Positions 27,414 through 39,371 of a DNA stretch of 64,000 nucleotides are shown in pieces. The number at the start of each line of letters is the position of its first letter. Positions within the stretch are counted from its first letter, which is position 1. Location: positions 22,880,560 to 22,944,559 of the forward strand of contig OY821742.1 in NCBI GenBank assembly GCA_963682055.1, in the 5' to 3' direction. Position numbers and translations under genes: made by a program. Source of the DNA: Primula veris. Its lineage: Eukaryota > Streptophyta > Magnoliopsida > Ericales > Primulaceae. The notes beneath the pieces are model-generated. The model was not told where the DNA came from, made no database searches, and saw only the letters and a program-made list of their open reading frames with translations.

Positions 27414-28677
27414 TGTACGAAATAACAATTAACGAATAATAACGGACTAAAAGGTATAGACAAAAACCAGTGTAATCTTTATTAATTCAGAATTAAAACT
27501 GAAATTATAGATTACAACATGTATGAACTGAATAGTAATTAAAACAAACGTTAGTCAGATTATTATTAATTAATAATTTGATGTACTTAATTGTAATAAA
27601 TAGAAACTGTCGGACTGGAAACTATGAACTTAACAGCCGGACTGTTCTGATTTAAAATTAAATTACATGACTGAATTGAAACTATTCTAATTACATAATT
27701 GAAATTACAGAAATGAAACAGTACTTTAAAGAAATTACAGAAAGGTAAAAGACAGAATTGAAAATTACAGCTAAGTACAGCAAATTAAAATACTTAAATA
27801 AAATTGCAGAATTGAAAAGACAGAATATAAATTGCAGTCTTGAAAAGACAAAAATAAAAAAGACGAGGCGATTGTTAGACAGTCTGCCCTTAACCTATAT
27901 TTGCCCAACCATCTTATGTTTCTGCTTGCGTTGGCACTTTGATCTCAATGTACAACGTCTCCGATGACTCGTCGGAAACTGACGACGAGTCAAGCTCGAT
28001 CCGTTGGTGGGTGGTTCTCTCCCTTTCTAGTATGTTATGGGAAAATATGTATGCTGTTTTTTCAGAATGTAAACCGTGTTTAGAGAGTGGGGGAGAGCTG
28101 CCTACTTATAAGCTGAGCTGAAATATCAGCCATAATGGTCACTTAATTTAGCAATCAAAACTGCTGAATTAATGGTGGAATTATTCTCATTTAATGCATC
28201 AGTTACAAGGTTGCTAGAATTTTTGAGGACTAACCGGAACAATCCCCGAGACCCGTGTCCGAGCCCATGCCCGAGACCGAGTTAGCGCGCGCGTATGATT
28301 CTCTTGCCTACACACACCTATGAGTCTACACATTATTACCACTCTTGAGTGGTGAATATGTATATAAACTATTCAAAATAGTTTTTCCTCTTTCATGTGT
28401 GATAAAGATTTGGGTGACTTTCCCATCCCGTTGTTTTCCCACTCTCTCGTCCCAAATTCCAGATTTCGTCTCTGCATGGTCCAACTTCGGAGTTAATTTA
28501 CATTCACACCCATTCACCGAATAGGTCATGTGATATACCGTTTCAAAACTTATCACACAATCTACACAAACCATTTGAGTACGGAGTCTAAACTTTAGAT
28601 TATTCGCATGGAATTTGACCAAACTTTTAAACTCGTGAACAATTCGGAAAACACCATAAACATGGTTTTTCTCAACA
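27414..28677 (-). repeat. Copia 5' LTR
   Basis: Homologous to 21214-22539 with many substitutions and indels. Just left of it, minus-strand CAATATCATGTT may be a decayed initiator-Met primer site (TGGTATCAGAGC). Confidence 0.82.
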
Positions 28678-31123
28678 GTAGTTGCAAATATTGGGCTCAA
28701 ATTCTGCTTCTATGACTAATTTATTTGGAATTTGGTGTAAATTATGATCCCAAAGCTACCATGATGTTATTTTATAGTTCCTTCTTAGGAAATATAATTC
28801 AAGTAGTTCGTCTGATAAATTGGGTCTCAAAGCGTAGAAATTGCCTTCTGATTGACGAAGCGTTTTGAAATTGATTGGACTATAATAGAACTTTTTAGCA
28901 AGTATACATTGAAATCGGGTTAAACACTGAGTTATTTGAGGTTCTTTTCCAGGAAAGTTTAGCAGATTTCTTCATGGATAATAACAATTTATTGAGCTAG
29001 CATCCTGCTTGTGTGTTGGAATATTGATTTAGTGTGTCTGTGTATGATCTTTTTGTTGATATTATAACATAATAATACTTATATAGGTTTTTGTAGAGTA
29101 CTGTTGTTGTAGAGTGCTGTTGATATTATAACATAATAATACTTATATGATGTTTGCATCATTATGTGAATACACCATTGCCGACGCCATCAATTTTTCT
29201 AGATGATTTCCATGTTACATAATTATCTTTAGATATTAAATCAAAGTATCTAGAAATATGTACCTTTAGTTATTAAGCTTAACTTCTCTAGAAATTAGTA
29301 ACTTAGTCACTAAGTAACTCTTGAGTTTCTTAGTAGCTAATGGTAGAAAAAAATTACCGACCTTCTACTAGTATTTCTATGGAAGTGGCCACAGTTGTAT
29401 GTAGTACAAAAAAAAAAAATGAGATTTAAATATCTCAAAGTGTAAGAGCCTGTTATTATGTGTGGCTTGTGTATATTTGTGTAAGTGTGTGTAGTAGTCC
29501 ATTACATAGTTGTACCAAGCTTATTATGTGTTAATAAAATTTTGGTCTTTATTTAGTACACTACGTACACATTTTGAGTCAACATATGCTTACGGATACT
29601 GTAGACCTAGAGCTACGTAACGGAATATACTCCCAGATGTCTACCTAGCTAAGTTTTACAATTTTAATTGTTTTTCTATAGCCAACTTTCTTGTAAATTT
29701 TGGAGCTTACATACAGATATAGAAAAAGATACTATAAGTATTTGGAATTGTCAGTTTGCTGTTTTTGGTAAAGATTTGGCCTTTTAGACAAGGCATTCAT
29801 CATACACCTTAAATACCAGTACATTCTTTGGTAATGGTCATGACTTAGTTTAAGATTTTTTAAGCTCCAACATGTATTGAGAATGCTCAACTTACTATAA
29901 GGAGAAATAATCAGATGGTAATAGCCTGATTCCGAATGTGTATAAGTGTCATGTTTTTGGGCATATATGATCAAATATTTCCCTATTTAACTATGCATTT
30001 TTTGTATTACATATTTTTGGTCTTGGCATGTCTTCTAGGTGTTTTTCAATCCAAAAGTCCATGGAAGTCTTTGAATTTTAACTTTCTATCCCTCTCAAAA
30101 TTTGGCATTACTCGAGAAGTTTTTTAAACGAATGCTTCTCTTTCAAGCCCTAAGAAGGTGGTTAATGTTCCAGGTTCAAAAAGCATTATAGCTCAGGCTG
30201 ATAATGAAAGAACTTAAACTCGTATGATGAGAAGTAAACAAGCGGGCATGTAATACCCTGGTTTTTAAAAGATATTAATAGCATTTTGTGCCGTCATTTG
30301 ATTATTGTTTTCTCATTAATGTTTAATTAATATCTTGTTTGGATACTTTTGGCATATAGGGATGATAGTGAAAGAATTATCTATCCTTAATAAGGGATGA
30401 GTAGGAGCGACATACTGTATCCGAACAGGAGAGAGTTACCGAGAATGGTACGTAGACCGGTTCAGGATCTGATATGAAGGCGAAGGCTAAAGGCTGATTA
30501 AATCTCTAATCGTTGCTTAGCTAGGGTAACTCTACTAAAGTAACAGTTATATATGTACTTCATTTATATATATTAAATTATGAATAAGCTTTTTTTTTTT
30601 TAGTCGGTATTTGCTTAGATCTTTTATGATGTACCTGAGTGTGTGTAAACTTTTTTGAATTAATCTAAAAAGAATTTATAATATATAATTATTCGATGAA
30701 AAAATTGATTGAAAGAGTAAGATATGATTTGATTATAAGATTGATCTATTTCCATTATATCTCTATAAAAAGTTCTAGCTTGGATTTGTTATTATCTATT
30801 TGTAGTTGCTAATATAATGTTATCATTACCATATGATAGAGTTGATTCATTTCGTGTCAATGTATAAAGTCACATGGCCTCTTGTCGATATGTAATTATT
30901 TTGTAGAATTTACATGGATTTTTCTATATATGTGAGAAAGGGGGTGAGCAATTTCAGTTGATATTGCAGAAAATCCAAATGAAGAGCCAATATTGTGGCT
31001 TTTTAGAAATTCAGTTTTGACGCATGTGATATTCCTATAAAATTATGCATCTTCTTTTACCTTTGGTTCTTTTAGGGCCTTCCGGTACTTACAATGCAAA
31101 CTCTTCTGTTGTGAGTGGATCAA
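28678..31123. other. Non-coding AT-rich stretch
   Basis: No supported gene. A short direct repeat (GATATTATAACATAATAATA, about 29057 and 29126) and simple T/A runs are visible. Exon-like sequence near 30140-30230 could not be assigned. Confidence 0.5.
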
Positions 31124-31382
31124 GCTGAGGAGCAGCTTAAATAAAATTTGTTTGGTAACGATGAAGGTACACTTCTAAAGTCTTCATTTTAAGTAATTTT
31201 AATGCTACAAATAAATTTTCGGATCATTTGTTTAAAGATATACTCTGTTTTCATTTGTATCGGTATTTGAAGATATTCTTGAGGAGGATCAAACGAATGA
31301 AGTAGAAGATGATGATGGCAGTGACAATGAAATGGCTGAATTTATTGTGGACAAGGGGGAAGGTGATGAACAAGGGTTACAG
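31124..31382 (+). pseudogene. SPT6-like fragment (two exons of the acidic N-terminus)
   Basis: The first exon piece (31124-31166) reads AEEQLK, stop, NLFGNDE, and ends at donor GTACAC. The second (about 31264-31382) reads FEDILEEDQTNEVEDDDGSD, then NEMAEFIVDKGEGDEQG, and ends CAG|GTAAGA. This matches the layout of plant transcription elongation factor SPT6 as I remember it (AEEKLKxSLFGDDEG, then LEDIAEEE...DEMADFIVDEEEVDE). The in-frame stop, a lost acceptor and the absence of the rest of the gene show a non-functional fragment. Because the intron position is kept, it came from DNA rather than retrotransposed mRNA. The short acidic match leaves some doubt. Confidence 0.55.
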
Positions 31383-32859
31383 GTAAGATTTATTGGTAAT
31401 GTATCAGTTTTTTTAGTTACATTTCTTAAACAAGATTCCCCTTAAAGTAGTCGTTCATTCGAAACCATTTTATCTTGGCAGTTTATGACCCAGTTGTCTT
31501 TGAATACATGGCTAAGCATCTATGAGGCAATAACTATCTTTAGGTACATTCAAACAGTACGATCCCCAAGTTGTTGCTTAATGTTCAATCTTTATCTACT
31601 GATTTGGAGCTTATTTAGTTGCAGCATATTAGTTCAGATTTTTTGGTTCTTTGATTAATAGCTGAATTAACATGAGGTGGCCAGTCTAAAGACAAAATTT
31701 ATTTGATGTTTTGCCTGATTAAGCTAGAAACCCTAATCTGAATGAACCTAGACTTTTTCGGAACATAAATGTCTATCTTATTTACTTATTGTTGTTTTGC
31801 TTTTGCTTAAACAGCTAGAGTGAATCTGGGTATCTACTTTGAAGGCTGAACTCTTATGTGTTTACATCCTCGTTGAAGTTAACATGGATTGTTGTTTGAA
31901 ACTTGCTTGTGAAAGAGAGGCGATGATCGATTGCTGAAGGTGATTAGGACGCCCCATCCAGCACCAGAAATTAGCGGAAAAGCAGCATATATTATCAAAA
32001 AGACATCTAACACACCCCTTCTTTTAGCTTTTGAGAATTCATTTACATAGATACTCTCCTCGGAAGGGAGATATTCAGGCACATTTGCGAGGATCTTGTA
32101 TGAAATGACGTCCAGCCGAGTAACAAAGTGGTTTCTGTTCATTGGAGATAGGGAATGTAATCAAGACCTATTAAACTGTATTATGTCGCTGTAAAGAATA
32201 CAAATGGGCTCCTTTACTTGGTTGGATTTAGTTTCTTATATATTGTTTGTTTATCACGAGAAAGAAAATGAAGTTCAGAATTTTTACGTGAGCTTTGACT
32301 TTGTTCTTAATTAGAAATTGTGTATCTAGATATTCAGTTTTCAGTCAGATTTTTTTTTTGCTTTTTGGAAGTTAAACAGTGACCATATCATTTAGACTGG
32401 AGAAAATTCTTGGTTAGCACAGATTGCTAGCTCAAGCCAAAAGACTAAACTATGAGCGTATATAGTTAATTACAAACTTACAAAAATTGAGAAATTACTT
32501 TCATATAGTTTTATCAAGACGCCATGAGATGAATCTGACGGATGAACCACAAGGCTCTCAAGATAGAAAAATATGAAAAGCATGCGCAAAAAGGGAATGA
32601 TTAGAACTAGAGAATTCTAAGAGTCTTGCTCGTAAAAGTGTCCATAAAGCACTATAGATATCTTGATTTCTTGCAAATAGCTTGTAGAGTTGGTTCTATG
32701 TATGCGCTGTGCTCCCAAGCACAAGCGGCAATTTGTAACAAATTTTTGGAGCGCCATTTGTAATAAATTTTTGGGAGGTGGATTTATAACTGGCTATAAG
32801 AACTGAACTGAATTAGAGATGCCACCACACCAAAACAACTGTCTTAGTATACTAAGTAG
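31383..32859. other. Non-coding stretch with one unassigned minus-strand ORF
   Basis: An 87-aa minus ORF (31879-32142) has a hydrophobic segment (VLDVFLIIYAAFPLISGAGW) but no recognised family, neighbour exon or promoter. I do not call it a gene. Nothing else is supported. Confidence 0.4.
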
Positions 32860-33108
32860 TTGGAGAGCTCTGTGTTTTGGTATGAAATAAGGGAAAATGA
32901 GTTGAGCAAAATTTTAGCTAGAGTCTCACAAGAACTTAAACAGCTTACGGAGAACTATGAGTCATTGCAAAATCAAAATATCATCATCAATGGATGGTTT
33001 GAAATGGGGTTACCGGCGCAAAAAAAGGTGGAGGAACTTAACTCATACTTGGCCAAGGAAAATGAGAGTTTGAATATTTTTTTAGCTCAAATGGAGGTGG
33101 AGGAGTAA
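32860..33108 (+). pseudogene. Unassigned coiled-coil ORF fragment
   Basis: About 80 open codons with a heptad-rich helix (ELSKILARVSQELKQL, KKVEELNSYLAKENESLN). There is no ATG at the start, no TATA box and no splice sites that I trust. The style recalls the coiled-coil ORFs of the gypsy antisense block, so it may be a remnant of such an element, but no sequence identity was seen. Low confidence. Confidence 0.3.
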
Positions 33109-33559
33109 GTGAAGGAAGGGGAATAGTGTTGGCCTTGGAGGTTCCACAAAGGAATAGAGACCAAGGGTAAACTTTGAAATTGAGGAAGGGAGTGGAGTCA
33201 AAGAACAAGGAGGAAGAGTGACCTCCTTGCCAAAAGTAAAAATGCAGCTTTTTAAGAAGGGGAATAACTTCAGTTGTAGTGTCTATAAAGTTGTTCCCTA
33301 ATTTGATGCAACTTTTGTAACTTTCAGATTTGTTTTCTGGTCTGCTATCTATTAAATGAGTCATTTTTAATGTAGCAGTTGTAGGATCCAGACCTTTTAT
33401 TGACAAGAAAAGCAAGAACTAAATAAATGTAGTAAAGTCCAAGTTTTTTGTGATGAAAGAATTCCTATTTATTGCCATGTTCGATATCATTTCTGTCTTT
33501 TCAAATGGTATAAAAAGAAATAGAGATAATGAGTTATCCCAGTGTTACAGATAAGTTAT

Positions 33560-33950
33560 TGCCTTTAAAATTTACTTAACCAAATCAACCAATTCTTCCA
33601 TTCGAAAGTGTTGCATCTATATCCAGTTTTGAAAAGCAGTTTTCTAATTAAAGGATTAGAAACATAACTATTAAAGGACAGATGATCTAAATCTTCAATA
33701 GTATTTTTGCATAAAAAACAATCAGTATTAAAATTGTGGAACCAACCTTCCATCCTTGCAAGAGTGGGAAGTCTATTAAGAGCAACTTATCAGAGAATAA
33801 AACTGCACTTAGGAACATTATCTTTAAACCAAATGCAATTGTACCAAGGAACAATGTTCTTCTTATCCCTAATGTGGTTCTAAAAGGGCCTTAACAGAGA
33901 AACCATTTTGTGATTAAGAGAAAAGGTGTATTGCTATTTGGCAAGTTTTT
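33560..33950 (-). mobile_element. LINE remnant: zinc-binding domain after reverse transcriptase (zf-RVT-like)
   Basis: On the minus strand a WYNCIWFKDNVPKCSFIL-like stretch (about 33780-33850) is followed, after stops, by ALNRLPTLARMEGWF and then CFLCKNTIEDLDHLSFN (33565-33753). The pattern of Trp-Phe, PK-x-FI, LNRLPT and CxxC...DHL..C is that of the zf-RVT domain found at the C-terminus of plant non-LTR (LINE) RT proteins. No RT or endonuclease part remains. Confidence 0.65.
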
Positions 33951-34618
33951 TGGTGAACCAATTGGTCACAAACATTCATGATCACTTTGGTATACATCAT
34001 TTATTGCCGGTTTTAATATTTATTAATTAACAATGAATGATTTATTTGATAATATATGCGAGCAATATTGTGCATATTATTTATATTGTACATGTGTATT
34101 TATTATTGTATAGTAAGTGATTTGATGTGTAGAGTACGGCTTACACACGAAAGATAAAATCACTGCTTATTACAGAATATATTTTATCGTTCACAACTTT
34201 ATATGGGGTGGATAACCATCGGTATAGTTGTAGTACAAAATTTTATTAAGTTTGTCTTGATTACATGGAACAATTGAGTTTCGACTTTTTGTACTAGTAT
34301 ACTCAGAGTATATTGAACATGATAAAATGGTATTATTTTATGTTAATTACCGGAATAAAATAATTATATATAATTAATTATTATGATTATTTATACTCTT
34401 AATCACTAGATTATTTTCGATACACATATTTATAATATATACTGTTTTTATTTGCAGAGTGAATTTGTATCGGGTACCATTTGAAACTATTAATTTAAAA
34501 ATTGGTAACTCTTTCAAACTATTTATTGCAAATTATTACTATCCTGCTAATACACATAAGCCAAATACATTTGGTCTAATAAAAGTTTGACCAATACCAA
34601 AACCATTGACCGGTCATT

Positions 34619-34695
34619 GGCGTTGACCGCCAGATTCTGGGGTTGACCACCGAATTCCGGCGTTGGCCATCGGATTCTGGCGTTGACCAGCGTTG
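34619..34695. repeat. 20-bp tandem repeat, about 3.5 copies
   Basis: CGTTGACCGCCAGATTCTGG-like units repeat head to tail with a few changes. This is a GC-richer island in AT-rich DNA. Origin unknown. Confidence 0.7.
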
Positions 34696-34969
34696 ACAAA
34701 AAATGAAAAAACTCAAAATATTTAGAAAAAAATAAAAAAAAATCCAAAATTTTTTTAAAAATTATAAAAATAAAAAAAAAAATTTGGAAAAAATATAAAA
34801 AATTCTAACAAAAAAATAAAAATCCAGAATTATTTAAAAAAAAGGGAATTTTTTTAAAAAATTAGACAGTTTGGAAAAAAATTAAAAAATCCAAAAAAAA
34901 TCCAAAAAAATCCAAAAAAATCTTCTTCTTTAGAAAAATTTCAAAAATACAAAAAAAATAAAATTCAAT

Positions 34970-35945
34970 ATTTTTGACAATCTTAACAATTTTTTTGACA
35001 ATTTAATACAAATTTTCGACAATGTCATAAATTTTTTTAGCAATCTAATAGAGTATTGGATTTTTTGTGACAATCTAAAAGACAATCTAATACAAAAATA
35101 AGAAAAATAAAAAAATCCAAAAAAATTAATGCAGTTTTTTTTAACAATCTAATACAAGTTTTTGACAATCTAATACAAACTTTTGACAATATAATAGACA
35201 ATCTAATGGAATTTTTGTGACAATATAATATAAATTTTATGACAATCTAATACATTTTTTTACAATCAAATACATTTTTTTACAATCTAATACAATTTTT
35301 TTGAAAATATATTATAATTTACTTGACAATCTAATAGATATTTTTTCGGAAATTTAATACAAAAAAAATGGACAATCTAATACAACATTTTTGACAATAT
35401 AATACAATTTTTGGCAATTTTATAATTTTTTTTGACAATTTAATACAATTTTTGTGACAATATAATTCAAGTTTTTGGGCAATTTAATACAAAAAATATT
35501 GACAATATAATACGAATTTTAAGAAAATCTAATAAATTTTTTTTATAATTTAATAAAAAAAATTGACAATCTAATAGAAAATTTTGACAATCTAATAAAA
35601 ATTTTGTGACAATCTAATGCAATTTTTTGACAATCTAATACATTTTTCTTGGTAATTTAATATAATATTTTTGACTATCTAATACTATTTTTTTTACAAT
35701 ATAATTCAATTTTTTGGACAATTTAATACAAAAAATTTGATAATTTAAAACGATTTTTTAGACAATTTAATACAATATTTTGGACAATCGAATACAAAAA
35801 ATTTAACAATCTAATATGATTTTTTAGACAAATCTAATATAACTTGTTTTGACAATCTAATATACATTTTTTGACAATCTAATAAAAATTTTCTTGTAAC
35901 AATATAGTATAATTTTTTTTTAAATCTAATACAAAATTTCGAACA
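34970..35945. repeat. AT-rich minisatellite of about 20-bp units
   Basis: Roughly 1 kb of degenerate GACAATCTAATACAATTTTT units, several dozen copies with variable T or A run length. An A-rich stretch (34700-34960) precedes it. No coding frame. Confidence 0.85.
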
Positions 35946-36018
35946 GGTATGTTACTAATTGATGAATAGTATTCGTGTAAATAAAAAAGTCATAATCAAC
36001 ATCTGCTATATATACATT

Positions 36019-36024
36019 CATATT

Positions 36025-36054
<30 letters not shown>
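36019..36054. repeat. CA/TA microsatellite
   Basis: A CACACACA run followed by TATATATA just left of the hAT element. Confidence 0.8.
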
Positions 36055-36055
<1 letters not shown>

Positions 36056-36098
36056 GAAAGATCCATACACACATATAAAAAACACACTATGTTTACAC

Positions 36099-36961
36099 TA
36101 TCGCTGAGAAAAATTCCTGAAATCTCGACCCGACCCGTGTCCCGATCCGCACCCGACCCGAAAAATGTCGGGTTTTGTCCTGACCTGACAAACTTTGGGA
36201 TCGAGATCGAGTGACAATTTTGATTTCGTCAGGTGTCCCGACTCGATCCGGTTTTTTAATTAATTTCAATACTAAAATATAAATGAATTTATATCATATT
36301 CAAGTTATGAGAATCGAACATTTAATTCTAACATACAATGTAAGGACTCTATCATATGAGCTACAATTCTTTTTGTTTCATATATTGGTTATAATTACAT
36401 AAGTATAATATACATTTATAGTTTTGAACATACGAAACTATTAAAATAAAAAATATACTTCAATTAAAAAGTTATATTGTTAATTAAAAAAAGATAAATG
36501 ATCATTATTTTCCGATTATAAAAATTATAATGATAATGTATCTCATTTAGTATGATAAATGTTGCTTGTATGAATAAAACTAAATATTAAAAGAATCTGA
36601 TAAAAAACGTATCATTCTTTTTATCTATTACATTATTTTTAGTTTCACACTATTTTTTCTACTACATGTTAATTTATTTTTTCATTTATTATAAATGTTA
36701 TTTTTAAAATAGGATTATATTTCGTGTTAATAACATGTTTAGACTTAACAAATGAAAATTGTTAATAAAAAATAACGTTGCCGTAAAATAAAAAAATATG
36801 TCGAGATATTCGGGATTAACCTATCCCGACCCTACGGGATCCCGAAAAAGTCGGGTCCCGACTTTTATCGGGTCGGGATTTTTTTTTCATTTCTAATAGT
36901 AATCGGGTTGGGATACGGTTTGAGTGTTTACGGGTCGGGTCCCGACCCTAACTCATCCCTA
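36099..36961. mobile_element. Non-autonomous hAT element, 863 bp
   Basis: An exact 8-bp duplication GTTTACAC flanks it (36091-36098 and 36962-36969), the hallmark length for hAT. Ends are TATCGCTGAG on the left and, inverted, TAGGGATGAG on the right. Subterminal regions are dense in CGGGTCGGG/CCCGACCC repeats on both sides. There is no transposase. A tRNA-like stretch lies inside (36307-36375, minus). Confidence 0.85.
36307..36375 (-). other. tRNA-like remnant inside the hAT element
   Basis: Minus strand reads TAGCTCATATGATAGAGT (D-arm, A box) and later ATGTTCGATTCTC (T-arm, B box). The acceptor stem is not paired and the anticodon arm is weak, so it is not a working tRNA. Confidence 0.45.
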
Positions 36962-37389
36962 GTTTACACATAGATGCTAACCCTCCATTTAGTTTAAACT
37001 TTAATGGTCCAGATTAATTTAAAGCAAAAATACCCAAATTTATTATACGCGATCATCTATTTCCAAGAAAAAAAATACATTTAGTATACTAAACTATAGT
37101 TCTGTTAACGATTTGGGTACACACCTTTTGAATTTTTCAATTTGGGTAACACAATATAATAACTTTCTAATTTAGTTACCACCGTTTAAATAAATCACGG
37201 AATCATGTGACGTGACATTTGACAAATATTAATTTGAGAATTTAATTTGACAATTTTAAAAAAAAATATATTAAGATACATAATCCAAATTTTTATTAGC
37301 TCTGAAATTGGCGGAAATGTTTTTGGAACTAAAATCCTTAAAATTAAAATGTGTATTAAACCTGTATTAAATTGTAAAACCCCTATTTC

Positions 37390-37530
37390 CAACTAAAACC
37401 TTCCTTCTCTCTCTCCCATCACCACCAAAACCCCACCTCTTCACCACTACCGTCCGGCCTTCTCCTCAATCCGACGCCTCCCAAACCGACCCCCACACGA
37501 CCCGACATGTCACCCGACCCGGCTCCTCAG
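37390..37530 (+). other. Exon-like CT/CC-rich leader with ATG and donor
   Basis: A pyrimidine-rich leader leads to ATG at 37507 (MSPDPAPQ) and CAG|GTATGG. It looks like a gene's first exon and may belong to the O-fucosyltransferase-like pseudogene 2 kb downstream, but no intervening exons are seen. Confidence 0.3.
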
Positions 37531-37840
37531 GTATGGATCTTCTCTCTCTCTATCTTATATTTTTATGTAAACTTTCGAGATTAAGATACACTTGTTCTAG
37601 CTTTTAAGCCTGGCTTGTTCTTTTCCTTTTTATATCTTTTGAATCCAGTTTCAATACAAGCATGTTCTGGTTTAGCTTCTGGTTGAAAATGTTAATTACA
37701 AAATTTTCCATAATTCCCATAATTAGTGTGTTTGGTTTATTCTTTAGAACCAAGCAGTAATTAATTTAATCTGAATTGTCGATTGTTTGAGATGAGTATA
37801 GTGTGGTTTTGTGGTGGGAACAGTTTCAAGCTACTTGTTA

Positions 37841-38126
37841 ATTTTTTTTGTTGTGAAATAATTTTGATTGATATAGCTTAATCACGAAGGTGCTGAAAAG
37901 ATTAGATTCTAATAGCATTTTCAACAGTCTATTTAATTTGGCTCTTTATCTCTACATATAGATAGATGAAGAAATTTGATTACATTTTTTTTGTTCTGAA
38001 ATAATTTTGATTGATATAGCTTAATCAAGAAGGTGCTGAAAAGATTAGATTCTAATAGCATTTTCAACAGTCTATTTAATTTGGCTCTTTATCTCTACAT
38101 GTAGATAGATGAAGAAATTTGATTAC
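37841..38126. repeat. 143-bp direct tandem duplication
   Basis: 37841-37983 and 37984-38126 are nearly identical (for example CACGAAGG/CAAGAAGG and CATATAG/CATGTAG). This is a recent local duplication in non-coding DNA. Confidence 0.9.
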
Positions 38127-38786
38127 TAATCAGGCTATTTTTGTGGCCTCTTTATCTTCAAAAAAAGAAAAAATGTTATATATATAAATTTACTATTCAC
38201 ATGTGGAGGGAAAGTCAATGCAGAGATATCTATAATTTTTTTAATCAGTCAACTGCTAATCAAAAAAGAGTCCACGTTCTTTTCTCTCTCAGTTTTTTAT
38301 TTTTCTTTCTCTCTCTAGACATATACTCTCTTTTTCTCCTATGAACTTGCTCTCTTTCTCTTTCACGTGATCTCTTCTCTCCTCCAAAAAAGGTCAAAAA
38401 TCTCGTCGACGCCTACATTTCATTCCTCTGAATAGTCATACCACGTACTGAGGATTCGTTTGATTAATTCGAAATTACTCCAAATGATGAAAATAAAATA
38501 AACCTTTTTTGTGTGTGAGTTGTTCTCCTTTACCTTTGCTGGGAATTCGTTTCTCATTAATTTTTTTTGATATTTATTTATTAATGATCAACTTGTTATA
38601 CAGTACTAATCTGTGTGGGTTTTTCAATGAGATCAAAAAAAATTTAATAAATATTTTGATTTTCTTGTATTCAGATTAATGGTGAGGGATTCTAAATTAT
38701 TGTACTTAAAAAAAACTTGTTATTTGAATGTTTGGGTAGTAGAAAAAAGGTTAAGAAAGGGCCAAAAAAAGTTTTCTTCTTTTATA

Positions 38787-39070
38787 CTCCCTCCGTCCCT
38801 TTTTAAGTGTCCCCTTTATAAATTGCTACTTTTTAAGCATATTAAATTTTAATACATAAATTACCAATATTGTCCTTGTAAATATCATAATTAAAGTTAA
38901 TGCGGATAACTTTTTTCCTAAAAATTGTTCTTGTTGTAGTTATAAATGGTAAGTATATAAAGGGTAATAGAGTAAATTTGTTGCATTAGAATTAACATAT
39001 TGAAAACGCGGACACTTATTTTGGGACAACCCAATATGAAATAGTGGACACTTAATTAGGATGAAGGGAG
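38787..39070. mobile_element. Stowaway-like MITE, 284 bp
   Basis: Begins CTCCCTCCGTCCC with inner AAGTGTCC and ends GGACACTTAATT...GAAGGGAG, so the termini are inverted repeats. TA flanks both sides (38785-38786, 39071-39072), the Tc1/mariner target duplication. No coding capacity. Confidence 0.88.
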
Positions 39071-39371
39071 TATATATATATCAAATTTATATAGCACTGT
39101 TGTGCACTATTTTAAAATATAGGTTATACATAGTTTAGATTCTAGATTTCTATATATAGTCATATGTAAAGAGAAAAATTAGAGAGACTGTTGAGAATGC
39201 TCTAAGCTAGCCAAGAATCTTCAACCTGATCTTTAAAAACTTCGATGCTGTTTTTAATTAGAAATAAACAGAGTTAATCAATGTATTTATTTTTCTTCAT
39301 TAATATTTTTTTATTGTCAACATATGCTATCGATCGCATTTTACGTGTTGAGGTTTTCTGCTCCGATATAG

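Larger units (their letters stand above)
21214..28677 (-). mobile_element. Degenerate Ty1/copia retrotransposon with 1.3-kb LTRs
   Basis: Two direct repeats of about 1.3 kb (21214-22539 and 27414-28677) begin TGTACGAAATAA and end CAACA on the plus strand. Between them, on the minus strand, lie gag, protease, integrase, RT and RNase H in copia order. A purine-rich ATGTGGGGGAT abuts the 3' LTR. The primer site next to the 5' LTR is poor. I found no target duplication. The LTRs differ at many positions and indels, and pol is cut by frameshifts and stops, so this element is much older than the gypsy element nearby. Confidence 0.88.

Noticed and set aside
31879..32142. Small membrane protein on the minus strand
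   Set aside because: One hydrophobic stretch only; no family, promoter or neighbouring exon supports it.
34547..34747. 66-aa minus ORF over the 20-bp repeats
   Set aside because: Its repeated RWPTPEFGG-like sequence is a direct consequence of the tandem repeat.
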